Positions 34,710 to 43,099 of a stretch of 64,000 nucleotides of DNA are shown piece by piece. How positions within the stretch are numbered: the stretch's first letter is position 1; the number at the start of each line of letters is the position of its first letter. The notes beneath the pieces are model-generated. The model worked only from the letters and a program-made list of their open reading frames with translations, was not told the origin of the DNA and did not search any database. The position numbers and the translations under genes are program-made. The stretch is taken from the NCBI RefSeq assembly GCF_014654615.1, contig NZ_BNBB01000010.1, forward strand, positions 1 through 64,000, written 5' to 3'. Source of the stretch: Streptosporangium violaceochromogenes. Lineage in GTDB: Bacteria > Actinomycetota > Actinomycetes > Streptosporangiales > Streptosporangiaceae.

Positions 34710-35714
34710 GTGAGAGCTCGCGACACCGACTGGGACGGCGTACGCCTCCACGTCGTCACCGGGAAGGGCGGCACCGGCAAGACCACGGTGGCCGCCGCGC
34801 TCGCCCTCGCCCTCGCCTCGGGCGGGCGCAGGGTCCTGCTGGTGGAGGTCGAGGGCAGGCAGGGGATCGCACAGGTCTTCGACCTGCCGCCGCTGCCGTA
34901 CGAGGAGCGCAAGATCGCCGTCGCTCCCGGAGGCGGAGACGTCTACGCGCTGGCCGTCGACGCCGAAGAGGCCATGCTCGAATATCTGGAGATGTTCTAC
35001 GGCATGCGCCGGGCGGGCAAGGCCCTGACCCGGATGGGCGTCATCGACTTCGCCACCACCATCGCCCCCGGTTTCCGCGACGTCCTCGTCACCGGCAAGA
35101 CGACCGAGGCGGTGCGGCGCAAGGGCAAGGACGGCCGGCGGGTCTACGACGCGGTCGTGCTCGACGCGCCGCCGACCGGCCGGGTCGCCCGCTTCCTGAA
35201 CGTCACCAACGAGGTCGCCGGCCTGGCCAGGGTGGGGCCGATCAAGCACCACGCCGACCTGGTGAACGGGGTCGTGACCTCCCCGGAGACCGCCGTGCAC
35301 TTCGTCACACTTCTGGAGGAGATGCCGGTCCAGGAGACCCTGGACGGGCTCGACGAGCTTCGGGAGGCCGGGCTGCCGGCGGGCGGAATCTTCACGAACA
35401 TGGTCAGGGAGTCGCTGCTGCCCAAGCGGATCCTCGACGCGGCCGTCAAGGGCCGGTTCGACCCGGCCGAGCTGACACTCGGCCTGAAGGCGGCCGGGCT
35501 GGCGGAGGGGCGGACGAACGCCTCGGCGATGGCCGAGGCCCTCGCCGAGGAGATCACCGAGCACGCCCACCGCACCCGCCTCGAACGCCGGGAGAGACTG
35601 TCACTGGACCGGTCGGGCCGTCCCCGTTACGAACTGCCGCTGCTGGCCGACGGGGTCGACCTCGCCGGACTGTACGAGCTGGCCGAATCGATCCACGCCC
35701 AGGGAGCCGCATGA
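34710..35714 (+). CDS. ArsA-family (GET3-like) ATPase, first of a pair
   Basis: The 334-residue protein has a P-loop VTGKGGTGKTTVAAAL near residues 16-31 (with the signature Lys of the deviant Walker A), VVLDAPPTGRVARFL near 148-162 and a helical C-terminus. It belongs to the ArsA/Get3 family but lacks the arsenite-binding Cys triplet. M. tuberculosis Rv3679 is its counterpart; together with Rv3680 it forms a heterocomplex reported to protect against toxic metabolites. GTG 34710 was chosen on the basis of the -10 box and the start of similarity. Its stop overlaps the next start (ATGA). Confidence 0.87.
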   Translation: MRARDTDWDGVRLHVVTGKGGTGKTTVAAALALALASGGRRVLLVEVEGRQGIAQVFDLPPLPYEERKIAVAPGGGDVYALAVDAEEAMLEYLEMFYGMRRAGKALTRMGVIDFATTIAPGFRDVLVTGKTTEAVRRKGKDGRRVYDAVVLDAPPTGRVARFLNVTNEVAGLARVGPIKHHADLVNGVVTSPETAVHFVTLLEEMPVQETLDGLDELREAGLPAGGIFTNMVRESLLPKRILDAAVKGRFDPAELTLGLKAAGLAEGRTNASAMAEALAEEITEHAHRTRLERRERLSLDRSGRPRYELPLLADGVDLAGLYELAESIHAQGAA

Positions 35715-36838
35715 AGACCGCCCCGGTCCTCGACCTCGACGCGATCATCGACGACCCGGGCACCCGGATCATCGTCTGCTGCGGGTCCGGTGGCGTCGGC
35801 AAGACCACCACGGCCGCGGCGCTCGGGCTGCGGGCCGCCGAGCGCGGCCGTTCCGCGGTGGTGCTGACCGTCGACCCGGCGCGGCGGCTGGCGCAGTCCA
35901 TGGGACTGAGCGAGCTCGACAACACCCCAAGGCCCGTCGTGGGCGTGGCGGGCGAGGGCAGGCTGCACGCCATGATGCTCGATATGAAACGCACCTTCGA
36001 TGAGATCATCGAGGCGCACGCGGACCCCGACCGAGCCCGACAGATTCTGACAAATCCCTTTTATCAGTCTCTTTCCTCCAGTTTCTCCGGTACCCAGGAG
36101 TACATGGCGATGGAGAAACTCGGTCAGCTCCGCCGGTCAGACGAATGGGACCTGATCATCGTGGACACCCCGCCCTCCCGCTCCGCCCTGGACTTCCTCG
36201 ACGCGCCGGAACGACTCGGCCGCTTCCTCGACGGCCGGCTCATCCGGCTCCTGACGGCCCCCGCCAAGGCGGGAGGGCGCAGCGCGTTCAAGCTGCTCAA
36301 CGCCGGGCTGGGAATCGTCGCCGGAGCCCTGACCAAACTGCTGGGAGCGCAGGTGCTCAAAGACCTGCAGACGTTCGTTTCCGCGCTCGACGCCGTCTTC
36401 GGCGGGTTCAGGGCACGGGCGGAGCAGACCTACCAGCTCCTGCAGGCCCCCGGCACCGCCTTCGTCGTCGTGGCGGCGCCCGAGCGCGACGCGATGCGTG
36501 AGGCGTCCTACTTCGTGGAACGGCTGGCCGAGGAGCGCATGCCCCTGGCCGGCCTGGTGGTCAACCGCGTGCACCACGCGCCGGCCGCCGCCCTGTCGGC
36601 GGCACGCAGCACCGCCGCGGCCGAAGACCTCGAATCGCGGGGGGAGCACGACCTCACCTCCGCCGTCCTGCGCATGCACGCCGGACGGATGTACCTCGCC
36701 GCCCGCGAGCAGCGCGAGCAGGAGCACTTCGTCTCCGCCCACCCCACGGTGCCCGTGACCCAGGTGCCCGCGATGCCCGAGGACGTCCACGACCTCTCGG
36801 GCCTGCGCCGCATAGGCGAACTGCTGTCCGCCCGGTGA
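35711..36838 (+). CDS. ArsA-family (GET3-like) ATPase, second of a pair
   Basis: The 375-residue protein has CCGSGGVGKTTTAAALGL near residues 23-40, VVLTVDPARRLAQSMGL, LIIVDTPPSRSALDFLDAP near 149-167 and a C-terminal helical part. It is the Rv3680-type partner of the preceding gene, with which it overlaps by ATGA. The signature Lys is replaced by Ser (GSGGVGKT). The central helical insert (residues 90-130, DPDRARQILTNPFYQSL) resembles the substrate-handling region of Get3. Cytosolic. Confidence 0.87.
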   Translation: MKTAPVLDLDAIIDDPGTRIIVCCGSGGVGKTTTAAALGLRAAERGRSAVVLTVDPARRLAQSMGLSELDNTPRPVVGVAGEGRLHAMMLDMKRTFDEIIEAHADPDRARQILTNPFYQSLSSSFSGTQEYMAMEKLGQLRRSDEWDLIIVDTPPSRSALDFLDAPERLGRFLDGRLIRLLTAPAKAGGRSAFKLLNAGLGIVAGALTKLLGAQVLKDLQTFVSALDAVFGGFRARAEQTYQLLQAPGTAFVVVAAPERDAMREASYFVERLAEERMPLAGLVVNRVHHAPAAALSAARSTAAAEDLESRGEHDLTSAVLRMHAGRMYLAAREQREQEHFVSAHPTVPVTQVPAMPEDVHDLSGLRRIGELLSAR

Positions 36839-36931
36839 CGGGGCCGGCCCGTCGGCCGTTCCCGCTCACCCGTCTTCCCGCTTACCCGTGCCCGTCATCC
36901 GGCGAGGCGGTTGCCGGATGCGGGCACGCGT

Positions 36932-36960
36932 GTACGGCTGGCGCCCGGCGCCAGCCGTAC
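36932..36960. terminator. Bidirectional hairpin between ArsA-type and wblA genes
   Basis: A perfect 14-bp inverted repeat (36932-36945 and 36947-36960) around a single base lies between the two convergent stop codons. Confidence 0.8.
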
Positions 36961-36975
36961 GGGATGGGCGCGAAC

Positions 36976-37272
36976 TCAGCCGGCGATCAGCTCGTTGGTC
37001 CGCTCGTACTCTTCTTTGGCCAACTCCAGCAGGTCACGCCAGGAGTCGACGTCCGGTCGCCGGCGGAGCAGCGCCCGGCGTTCGCGCTCGGTCATCCCGC
37101 CCCACACCCCGAACTCGATGCGGTTGTCCAGCGCATCGGCGAGGCACTCGGTCCGGACCGGGCATCCCCGGCAGATCAGCTTTGCTCGGTTCTGGGCAGC
37201 GCCCTGAACGAACAACGCGTCAGGATCCGCACCCTTACAGGCCGCACGGGAGGTCCAATCCGTGATCCACAT
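36976..37272 (-). CDS. wblA: WhiB-like iron-sulfur regulator WblA/WhiB4
   Basis: The 98-residue protein carries the four cluster ligands Cys12, Cys34, Cys37 and Cys43 (C-x21-C-x2-C-x5-C), the GVWGGMTERERR turn near residues 55-66 and a basic RRR segment. Position between the ArsA pair and ponA matches Streptomyces wblA and mycobacterial whiB4. WblA represses secondary metabolism and is needed for sporulation in Streptomyces; WhiB4 senses redox state. The ATG at 37272 follows a G-rich GGGGAGTGGGG tract. It is monocistronic and convergent with the ArsA genes. Confidence 0.93.
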   Translation of the reverse strand: MWITDWTSRAACKGADPDALFVQGAAQNRAKLICRGCPVRTECLADALDNRIEFGVWGGMTERERRALLRRRPDVDSWRDLLELAKEEYERTNELIAG

Positions 37273-37525
37273 TCGACCCCACTCCCCTTAGGTGGTCAGT
37301 CGTGACTTGGGGCCGACGGGCGCGGTCGTCGGGCCTCCGTATTCAGTTGCCGCAGAAGGAGAACGTACGCAATCAGACGTTCGGGCCGACAGACCCCGGC
37401 GGGACCAATTTCCTTCATGGTTATCGGCGGCCATGTGGCCGGGAATGACTAGTCACCTGCGTCCGATACAAGGTCAAGTCAAGACGAATCGGGGTTCCGT
37501 TACCGTTTGAGTCATCCGTCCGACG

Positions 37526-37531
37526 TACCCT
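37526..37531 (+). promoter_or_regulatory. -10 box of ponA (leaderless)
   Basis: TACCCT ends seven bases before the GTG start at 37539. No ribosome binding site lies between, so a leaderless mRNA is likely. Confidence 0.45.
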
Positions 37532-37538
37532 GGGACAC

Positions 37539-39809
37539 GTGCAAGCTGAAGGCAAAGCCCAGGGGATCGCATTGGGGAACGTGCTGCGGCTGCTCGCGGC
37601 ATCCGCCGGCGCGGGTGTGCTGGTAGCCGCCATCGCCCTTCCGGCGGTGGGGGGCGCGGGGATGACCGCGAAGTCGGTGACGGAGGAGCTCCACCTGCTC
37701 CCCGAGAACCTTGAGGAGCCCCCGCTCCCGGAGAAGACCACGCTGCTGGACGTCAACGGCAAGCCGTTCGCCCAGTTCTACTTCGAAAACCGCGAGTCGG
37801 TGAAGCTCGACCAGGTCGCCGACATCATGAAGACCGCGATCGTCTCGATCGAGGACTTCCGGTTCTACGAGCACGGCGCGGTCGACCCCGAGGGAACCCT
37901 CCGCGCGGCGGTGAAGACCCTGTCGGGCGGCAGCGTCCAGGGTGGCTCCTCGATCACCCAGCAGTACGTCAAGCTTGTGCTGTTCAACTCCGCCGAGACG
38001 CCCGAGGAGAAGGCCTCCGCCATCGAGCAGACCCTCTCCCGCAAACTCAACGAGCTGCGCTACGCGCTGGCCATCGAGGAGAAGTACACCAAGTCGGAGA
38101 TCCTTGAGCGCTACCTCAACATCTCCTACTTCGGCGCCGGCGCTCACGGCATCCAGGCCGCCTCCAAGCGGTTCTTCGGCAAGCCCGCCTCCAAGCTGAC
38201 CCTGGTCGAGGCCGCCACCCTGGCCGGGGCCGTGCAGAACCCCAGCCGGACCGACCCGAACGCGGGCAAGGCCGGCCGCGAACGCCTGCTGGAGCGGCGC
38301 AACACCGTTCTGAACCGGATGGCCGAGCTCGGCAAGATCACGCGGCAGGAGGCCGAGGAGGCCAAGGCCAAGAAGCTCGGGTTCAAGGACGTCCCGGTCC
38401 CCGGTGGCTGCGACGAGAGCCCCTACCCCTACTTCTGCCTCTACGCCCAGCACGAGATCCTCAACAACGAGGTGTTCGGCAAGTCCGCCGAGCAGCGCAA
38501 GAGGCTGCTCCAGCGCGGCGGGCTGACGATCAAGACGACGCTCGACCCGCAGGCGCAGCAGGCCTCGGAGAAGGCCATCGCCCAATACGTCAGGACCAGC
38601 GACAAGCCGGTCGCCGCGCAGGCGATGATCGTACCCGGCACCGGCGCCATCAAGGCGATGGCCGCCAGCCGTAAGTTCGGCCAGGACAACAAGAAGAACG
38701 AGATGAGCTACAACCTGGTCGGCGACGTCATGCACGGCGGCGGCGCGGGCTTCCAGGCCGGCTCGACGTTCAAGCCGTTCACCCTGCTCACCGCCCTGAG
38801 CAAGGGGCTCAAGCTCAACGACGGCTTCGGCACCGGTGCCGTATACCGCGCCCCGGGCCCCGCCGCGTTCCGCGACTGCAAGGGCAACGCGGTCGGCGAC
38901 CCCGTCCACGAGGTGCGCAACTCCAGCGAGAGCGGTGGCGGCTTCAAGACCCTGACGACCGGCACCCTGGGCTCGGTCAACACCTTCTTCATGCGCCTGG
39001 AGCAGGAGGTCGGGCTCTGCGAGGTCGTCAAGACCGCCAAGAGCCTCGGCATCAAGCGCGCCGACGGCGACAAGCTGAAGGAATTCGAGACCTTCACGCT
39101 CGGCATCAACGAGATGGACCCGGTGACGGTCGCCGCCGCCTACGCGGCGATCGGCGCCCGGGGCGCCTACTGCAAGCCGATGGCCATCACCGAGATCCGC
39201 GACCGCAACAACAAGGCCACCCCGTACAAGCCCAAGTGCGAGCAGGTCCTGGACGAGGAGGTCGCCGACGCCGCGGCCCACATCATGTCCGGGGTCTTCA
39301 CCAAGGGCACCATGACCGAGGTCGGCGGGATCGGCCGCCCGGCCGCCGGCAAGACCGGCACCACCGACGGCTACACCGCCGCCTGGTTCGCCGGCTTCAC
39401 CCCCGACCTCGCCTCGGCCGTCAGCCTCGGCGACCCGCGGGGCGCCTTCCTGCACGACCTGACGGGCGTGACCATCGGCGGACGCTACTACAGCTACGTG
39501 TACGGGGCCTCGATCTCCGGCCGGATCTGGAAGTCCTCCATGATCGGCGCGCTCAGGGACGTGGAGCCGACCGCCTTCACCCCGGTCAACATGGCGCGCT
39601 TCGGCGGCTGCTCCGGCGGCAGGTGCGCGCCCAAGCCCCCGCCCAAGCCCGACCGGGTCGGCCCCGACGAGGAGGGCGACGGCAACGGCAGGGGCAGAGG
39701 CAGAGGCCGTTTCGACAACAACGGCAACGGCAACGGCGGCGACTGGATCACCCGGGAGCCCCGGGAGCCCCAGCGGAGCACCGACATCGGCTCCCCCATC
39801 GCCCCCTGA
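37539..39809 (+). CDS. ponA2: Bifunctional class A penicillin-binding protein (PonA2-like)
   Basis: This 756-residue envelope enzyme makes and cross-links peptidoglycan. After a membrane anchor near residues 20-40, the transglycosylase domain has SIEDFRFYEHGAVDP near 105-119 with the catalytic Glu, and QGGSSITQQYVK. The transpeptidase has Ser409 and Lys412 (GSTFKPF), Ser479-Val-Asn481 and Lys605-Thr-Gly607. The last 70 residues are a disordered Pro/Gly/Arg-rich tail. No PASTA domain is present, unlike mycobacterial PonA2. It starts at GTG 37539. A perfect hairpin terminator follows 33 bases later. Confidence 0.95.
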   Translation: MQAEGKAQGIALGNVLRLLAASAGAGVLVAAIALPAVGGAGMTAKSVTEELHLLPENLEEPPLPEKTTLLDVNGKPFAQFYFENRESVKLDQVADIMKTAIVSIEDFRFYEHGAVDPEGTLRAAVKTLSGGSVQGGSSITQQYVKLVLFNSAETPEEKASAIEQTLSRKLNELRYALAIEEKYTKSEILERYLNISYFGAGAHGIQAASKRFFGKPASKLTLVEAATLAGAVQNPSRTDPNAGKAGRERLLERRNTVLNRMAELGKITRQEAEEAKAKKLGFKDVPVPGGCDESPYPYFCLYAQHEILNNEVFGKSAEQRKRLLQRGGLTIKTTLDPQAQQASEKAIAQYVRTSDKPVAAQAMIVPGTGAIKAMAASRKFGQDNKKNEMSYNLVGDVMHGGGAGFQAGSTFKPFTLLTALSKGLKLNDGFGTGAVYRAPGPAAFRDCKGNAVGDPVHEVRNSSESGGGFKTLTTGTLGSVNTFFMRLEQEVGLCEVVKTAKSLGIKRADGDKLKEFETFTLGINEMDPVTVAAAYAAIGARGAYCKPMAITEIRDRNNKATPYKPKCEQVLDEEVADAAAHIMSGVFTKGTMTEVGGIGRPAAGKTGTTDGYTAAWFAGFTPDLASAVSLGDPRGAFLHDLTGVTIGGRYYSYVYGASISGRIWKSSMIGALRDVEPTAFTPVNMARFGGCSGGRCAPKPPPKPDRVGPDEEGDGNGRGRGRGRFDNNGNGNGGDWITREPREPQRSTDIGSPIAP

Positions 39810-39841
39810 CGAACCCGGTCCGTTCCCTTAAGGGGACTTCT

Positions 39842-39876
39842 GAGCCCTCCTCTGCCCCCCAAGAGGAGGGCTCTTT
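39842..39876 (+). terminator. Hairpin terminator after ponA
   Basis: A perfect 12-bp stem (39842-39853 with 39862-39873), 8-base C-rich loop and TTT follow the ponA stop. It can also serve the convergent gene from the other side. Confidence 0.85.
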
Positions 39877-39964
39877 CCGCGAACGGCGGGACGGCCCCCG
39901 AACCACCCCGCCCCTCCCCGGCCCCCGGGGGGAGGGCCCTTCCCGACGGCCCGGCCCACGACCG

Positions 39965-40426
39965 TCACGCCAGACGGCTCCGTACGGCCTGCGCCACCCG
40001 GCCGCCCTCGGCCCGCCCGGCGACCCGGGGATTCACGATCTTCATGACCTGCCCCATGGCCTGCGGCCCGGCGGCGCCGCTCTCGGCGATGGCCTCGTCC
40101 ACGATCGCGTCGATCTCCTCGTCGGAGAGCTGGGCCGGGAGGTACTCCTCCAGCACCGCCTGCTCGTCCAGCTCGGCCCGCGCCTGCTCCGGACGGCCCG
40201 CGCCGCTGAACGCCTCGGCCGCCTCACGGCGCTTCTTGGCCTCCTTGGTCAGCACCTTGACGACCTCCTGGTCGGAGAGCTCCCTGGCCGCCTTGCCCGA
40301 GACCTCCTCGACGTTCACCGCCGCGAGGGCCATACGGAGCGTCCGGGTGCGGACCTCGTCCCTGCTCTTCATGGAAACCGTGAGGTCGGCCTTCAACTTG
40401 TCCTTCAATGCGCTCATGCGGTCCAT
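39965..40426 (-). CDS. GatB/YqeY domain protein
   Basis: This 153-residue cytosolic protein consists entirely of the YqeY fold: MSALKDKLKADLTVSMKSRD at the start, RTRTLRMALAAVNVEEV, LTKEAKKRREAAEAF and a C-terminal helical part with AQLSDEEIDAIVDEAI. The family resembles the tail of GatB, the tRNA amidotransferase subunit, and may bind tRNA; its role as a stand-alone protein is not settled. Either ATG 40426 or ATG 40417 could be the start. It diverges from the metallophosphoesterase gene with 71 bp between them. Confidence 0.88.
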   Translation of the reverse strand: MDRMSALKDKLKADLTVSMKSRDEVRTRTLRMALAAVNVEEVSGKAARELSDQEVVKVLTKEAKKRREAAEAFSGAGRPEQARAELDEQAVLEEYLPAQLSDEEIDAIVDEAIAESGAAGPQAMGQVMKIVNPRVAGRAEGGRVAQAVRSRLA

Positions 40427-40485
40427 CTTGCCGTCTCACCAGCCCCGCCGTATCCCGACTCCCCTACGCGGGGCGCGATGTCGGG

Positions 40486-40491
40486 CATGAT
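40486..40491 (+). promoter_or_regulatory. -10 box of the metallophosphoesterase gene (leaderless)
   Basis: CATGAT ends six bases before the GTG at 40498, the spacing of a leaderless promoter. Confidence 0.35.
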
Positions 40492-40497
40492 GAGAGG

Positions 40498-41421
40498 GTG
40501 AGGAAAGCAGCCGCGGTGCCCCTGTCCCTGCTCGGCGCCGGCATGGCCGGTCTGGCCTACGTCTCGGTCATCGAACGCAACGCCTTCCGCCTGCGGCGCT
40601 TCGACGTGCCGGTGCTGGAGCCGGGGCGGCGGCCGGTGCGTGTCCTGCACCTGTCCGACCTGCACCTCACCCCCGGGCGGCGAGCGCTCGTCAACTGGGT
40701 GCGCTCGCTGGGCGATCTCAAGCCCGACCTGGTGGTCAACACCGGTGACTCCATCGCCCACCCCGAGGCCATCCCCCCGCTCCTGCACGCCCTGCGGCCC
40801 CTGCTCTCCCGTCCGGGCCTGTTCGTCTACGGTTCCAACGACCTGTACGCCCCGCGCCCCAAGAACCCCGCACGCTACCTCTGGCGTACCTCCAAGGGGG
40901 AGCGCTCCCGGCAGGCCCCCACGCTCCCCTGGCAGGAGCTGGGCGCCGCCATGTCCGCCGAGGGCTGGCTGGACATGAACAACGCCACCGCCCGCATCAA
41001 GATCGGTGACCTCGACGTGGCCGTGGGCGGCATCCACGACTCCCACATCAACCTCGACCGCTACGACCGGATCGCCGGCCCCGCGCCGGCCGAGGCCGAC
41101 CTGCGTCTGGGCGTGATGCACTCTCCCGAACCCCGCAACATGACCCGCTTCGCCGACGACGGGTACCAGCTGCTGCTCGCCGGCCACACCCACGGCGGCC
41201 AGATCTGCATCCCGTTCTACGGCGCCCTCGTCACCAACTGCGGCATCGACCGGGCCCGCGTCAAGGGCCTGCACCGCCACGACTCCGCCTACCTCCACGT
41301 CTCCGCCGGCCTCGGCACCAGCCCCTACGCCCCGGCCCGTTTCGCGTGCTTCCCCGAGGCCAGCCTCCTGACCCTGATGCCTCGCCGCGGAGGGGACACG
41401 AGCACCCACGGAGTCCGCTAG
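40498..41421 (+). CDS. Membrane-anchored metallophosphoesterase
   Basis: The 307-residue protein has an N-terminal hydrophobic segment (AAVPLSLLGAGMAGLAYV) and a calcineurin-like phosphoesterase domain: LHLSDLHLTPG near residues 50-60, VVNTGDSIAH, VYGSNDLY (Asn-Asp in place of the usual GNHD), MHSPEP and LLAGHTHGGQICIP near 228-241. The metal ligands are present apart from the changed GNHE/D block. YkuE-like lipid phosphatases have this design. It corresponds to mycobacterial Rv3683, downstream of ponA2. It is followed by a tRNA gene. Confidence 0.87.
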   Translation: MRKAAAVPLSLLGAGMAGLAYVSVIERNAFRLRRFDVPVLEPGRRPVRVLHLSDLHLTPGRRALVNWVRSLGDLKPDLVVNTGDSIAHPEAIPPLLHALRPLLSRPGLFVYGSNDLYAPRPKNPARYLWRTSKGERSRQAPTLPWQELGAAMSAEGWLDMNNATARIKIGDLDVAVGGIHDSHINLDRYDRIAGPAPAEADLRLGVMHSPEPRNMTRFADDGYQLLLAGHTHGGQICIPFYGALVTNCGIDRARVKGLHRHDSAYLHVSAGLGTSPYAPARFACFPEASLLTLMPRRGGDTSTHGVR

Positions 41422-41455
41422 ACTTTCTCAAGCATGAGCAAGTCCGGCGTGCATC

Positions 41456-41530
<75 letters not shown>

Positions 41531-41548
41531 TCTGTTTCCCGAGGTAGA

Positions 41549-41581
41549 GGGCCTGATCCGCTAAGCGGACCGGGCCCTTTT
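41549..41581 (+). terminator. Terminator downstream of tRNA-Pro
   Basis: An imperfect stem with GGGCC (41549-41553) against GGGCCC (41572-41577) and an inner CCGCT/AGCGG is followed by TTTT. Position and T-run fit a tRNA transcript end. Confidence 0.75.
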
Positions 41582-41586
41582 GCTGT

Positions 41587-41816
41587 CTCTGGGAGAAATC
41601 TGGGAGACGACCTTCGCGCTGTCGCCCCCCGCGTCATCACCGCCTACGAGCGGGGAAAGACCATCGCGCGGGCACTGACCGGCCTCGATGGGGCCGCCGG
41701 ACGCGTCCGGCCGGGCTTCCGGCTCGGCCCACCCGGGAGAAACCCAGGATTGGAGGGCACCGCAAGGGGTATCGAGCCTGCCTGAGTACGGTCGTTCAGC
41801 AGTGCCAGGAGGGGAC
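41587..41816 (+). other. Non-coding stretch after tRNA-Pro with a short duplication
   Basis: TCTGGGAGA occurs twice (41587-41595 and 41598-41606) directly after the tRNA terminator, then about 200 bases hold no credible gene. Such tRNA 3' flanks are common integration sites. No integrase is visible, so this is at most a scar. Confidence 0.3.
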
Positions 41817-42002
41817 ATGTCACAGCCGGATGAGACGGCTCCGCTCGCCGACAGGCGCGACCCGGAGGAAGTCCACGACGAGCCGGACTTCGCCGAGGAG
41901 TTCACTCCCTCTCCAACCGATCCCGCCGGGCAACCGGCGGATGATCCGGACGACGGGGTTTACGGGGAAGACGAAGGCTACGAGAAACCCACCGAGATCT
42001 GA
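41817..42002 (+). CDS. Small acidic protein of unknown function
   Basis: The 61-residue frame starts at ATG 41817 behind a very strong AGGAGGGG. About a third of its residues are Asp or Glu, with many Pro (DDPDDGVYGEDEGYEKP near the end), and there are no hydrophobic segments, so it is probably intrinsically disordered and cytosolic. The ribosome binding site and a hairpin just after the stop support expression. No family is recognised. Confidence 0.6.
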   Translation: MSQPDETAPLADRRDPEEVHDEPDFAEEFTPSPTDPAGQPADDPDDGVYGEDEGYEKPTEI

Positions 42003-42038
42003 CAGCGCTCGTCCTGAGCGGTATCGGACACCGCGCGT

Positions 42039-42065
42039 CACCCGGCCGGCCACGGCCGGCCGGTG
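42039..42065 (+). terminator. GC-rich hairpin after the small acidic gene
   Basis: A 12-pair stem with one bulge (42039-42051 with 42054-42065; inner part CGGCCGGCC) and a 2-base loop lies 36 bases after the stop. No T-run. Confidence 0.55.
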
Positions 42066-42370
42066 TCGCCCCCTCGGCGAGGTCCGTCCACCGCGGTCAC
42101 GGGGACCGGCGTCCCGAGCGGCTTCTGGCGTCGACAGGAACCGCAATCACGGCATACCGGAAAAACACCCGAGTTCTGACGCGATGGTTTACCGTGGTCG
42201 GCAGTCCCCCTCCGGGGATTCTCTTGTTCACAGGCAAGGTCGATGATTCGTGATACCTCTGTGATCTTTGACGTCGAGCCGCGATAGCGCACCGCGCCTT
42301 CCTCTGGGCATGCTCACAGCCGTTCTCCCAGTGTGGAATGCACGTGTGTCAACGTCCGAGAGGGGAAACG
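42066..42370. other. Leader region of the LuxR-type gene
   Basis: About 300 bases with no credible gene. An AT-richer part at 42150-42270 (with CTTGTTCACAGG and GATGATTCGTGATACC) probably holds the promoter of the regulator at 42371. No operator was recognised. Confidence 0.35.
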
Positions 42371-43099
42371 ATGGAGGACCACCGGGTGGCCCGCGGTTCC
42401 CTTGACAGGCCCGGCAGGACGGCGTACGGGCACGCCATGATCGGCGAGGACAGGGACGGGGCCTGTGCGTTGCGCGTGCTCTGGCTCGCCTACGACGAGG
42501 TCTCCTTCTACGGGCTTCCCGCCCTGCTCGACCGGCTGCCCGTCGTACGCGCGCGCAAGGTGTGCCGGGAGGTCGGCGCGTTCGAGCAGTGGATCACCAA
42601 AGAACGCTACGACGTCTGCGTCCTTCCCCTCGGCGAGCACACCGACGCGCTGGCGTCGCTGGTCTTGCGGCGTGACGCCCGGCTTGTGCTGACGCTGCCC
42701 GCCGGGGCCGAGTCGCTTTCGGCCCGCATGGCGTACGACAGGGAGCCCGACGCATGGCTTTTCGAGCGGAGGATCGGCTCCGCGGAACTGCTCGACGTGT
42801 TCGAGCGGTTGGCGAAAAAGCGCACCCCGCAGGCCGGCGTCTCCCCGAAGACGGCTCTTCTGGGCCGTTCGCCGAAACACGGCCTCGGCAGGGTGACCGA
42901 CAGGGAACGCTCTGTTCTGCGTCTGCTCTGCCGGGGCGAGAGCAACCAGCGGATAGCGAACGCCCTCGGCATATCAATCCACGGGGTGAAACGTCATCTC
43001 TCCCATTTGATGCTCAAGCTGGACTGCTCGAACCGCACGGAGCTGGCGCTGACGGCCGCGCGGCTGGGTTTCCCCCTGCCTTTTGAGGATCAGCCTTGA
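42371..43099 (+). CDS. LuxR-family regulator with a pseudo-receiver domain
   Basis: The 242-residue protein has an N-terminal domain (about residues 30-150) with a receiver-like alternation of strands and helices (LRVLWLAYDEVSFYGLPALL). At the phosphorylation position it reads DVCVLPLGE, with no Asp after the strand, so it is unlikely to be phosphorylated. The C-terminal GerE/LuxR helix-turn-helix is clear: LGRVTDRERSVLRLLCRGES, then NQRIANALGISIHGVKRHLS near 195-214. ATG 42371 follows GAGGGGAAACG; a later ATG at 42437 is possible. No histidine kinase is adjacent, so it is an orphan, atypical regulator. Confidence 0.75.
   Translation: MEDHRVARGSLDRPGRTAYGHAMIGEDRDGACALRVLWLAYDEVSFYGLPALLDRLPVVRARKVCREVGAFEQWITKERYDVCVLPLGEHTDALASLVLRRDARLVLTLPAGAESLSARMAYDREPDAWLFERRIGSAELLDVFERLAKKRTPQAGVSPKTALLGRSPKHGLGRVTDRERSVLRLLCRGESNQRIANALGISIHGVKRHLSHLMLKLDCSNRTELALTAARLGFPLPFEDQP

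Noticed and set aside
37512..39455. A 647-codon frame opposite ponA
   Set aside because: Antisense shadow; low-complexity Gly/Leu/Asp/Arg composition, while the plus strand carries unmistakable PBP motifs.
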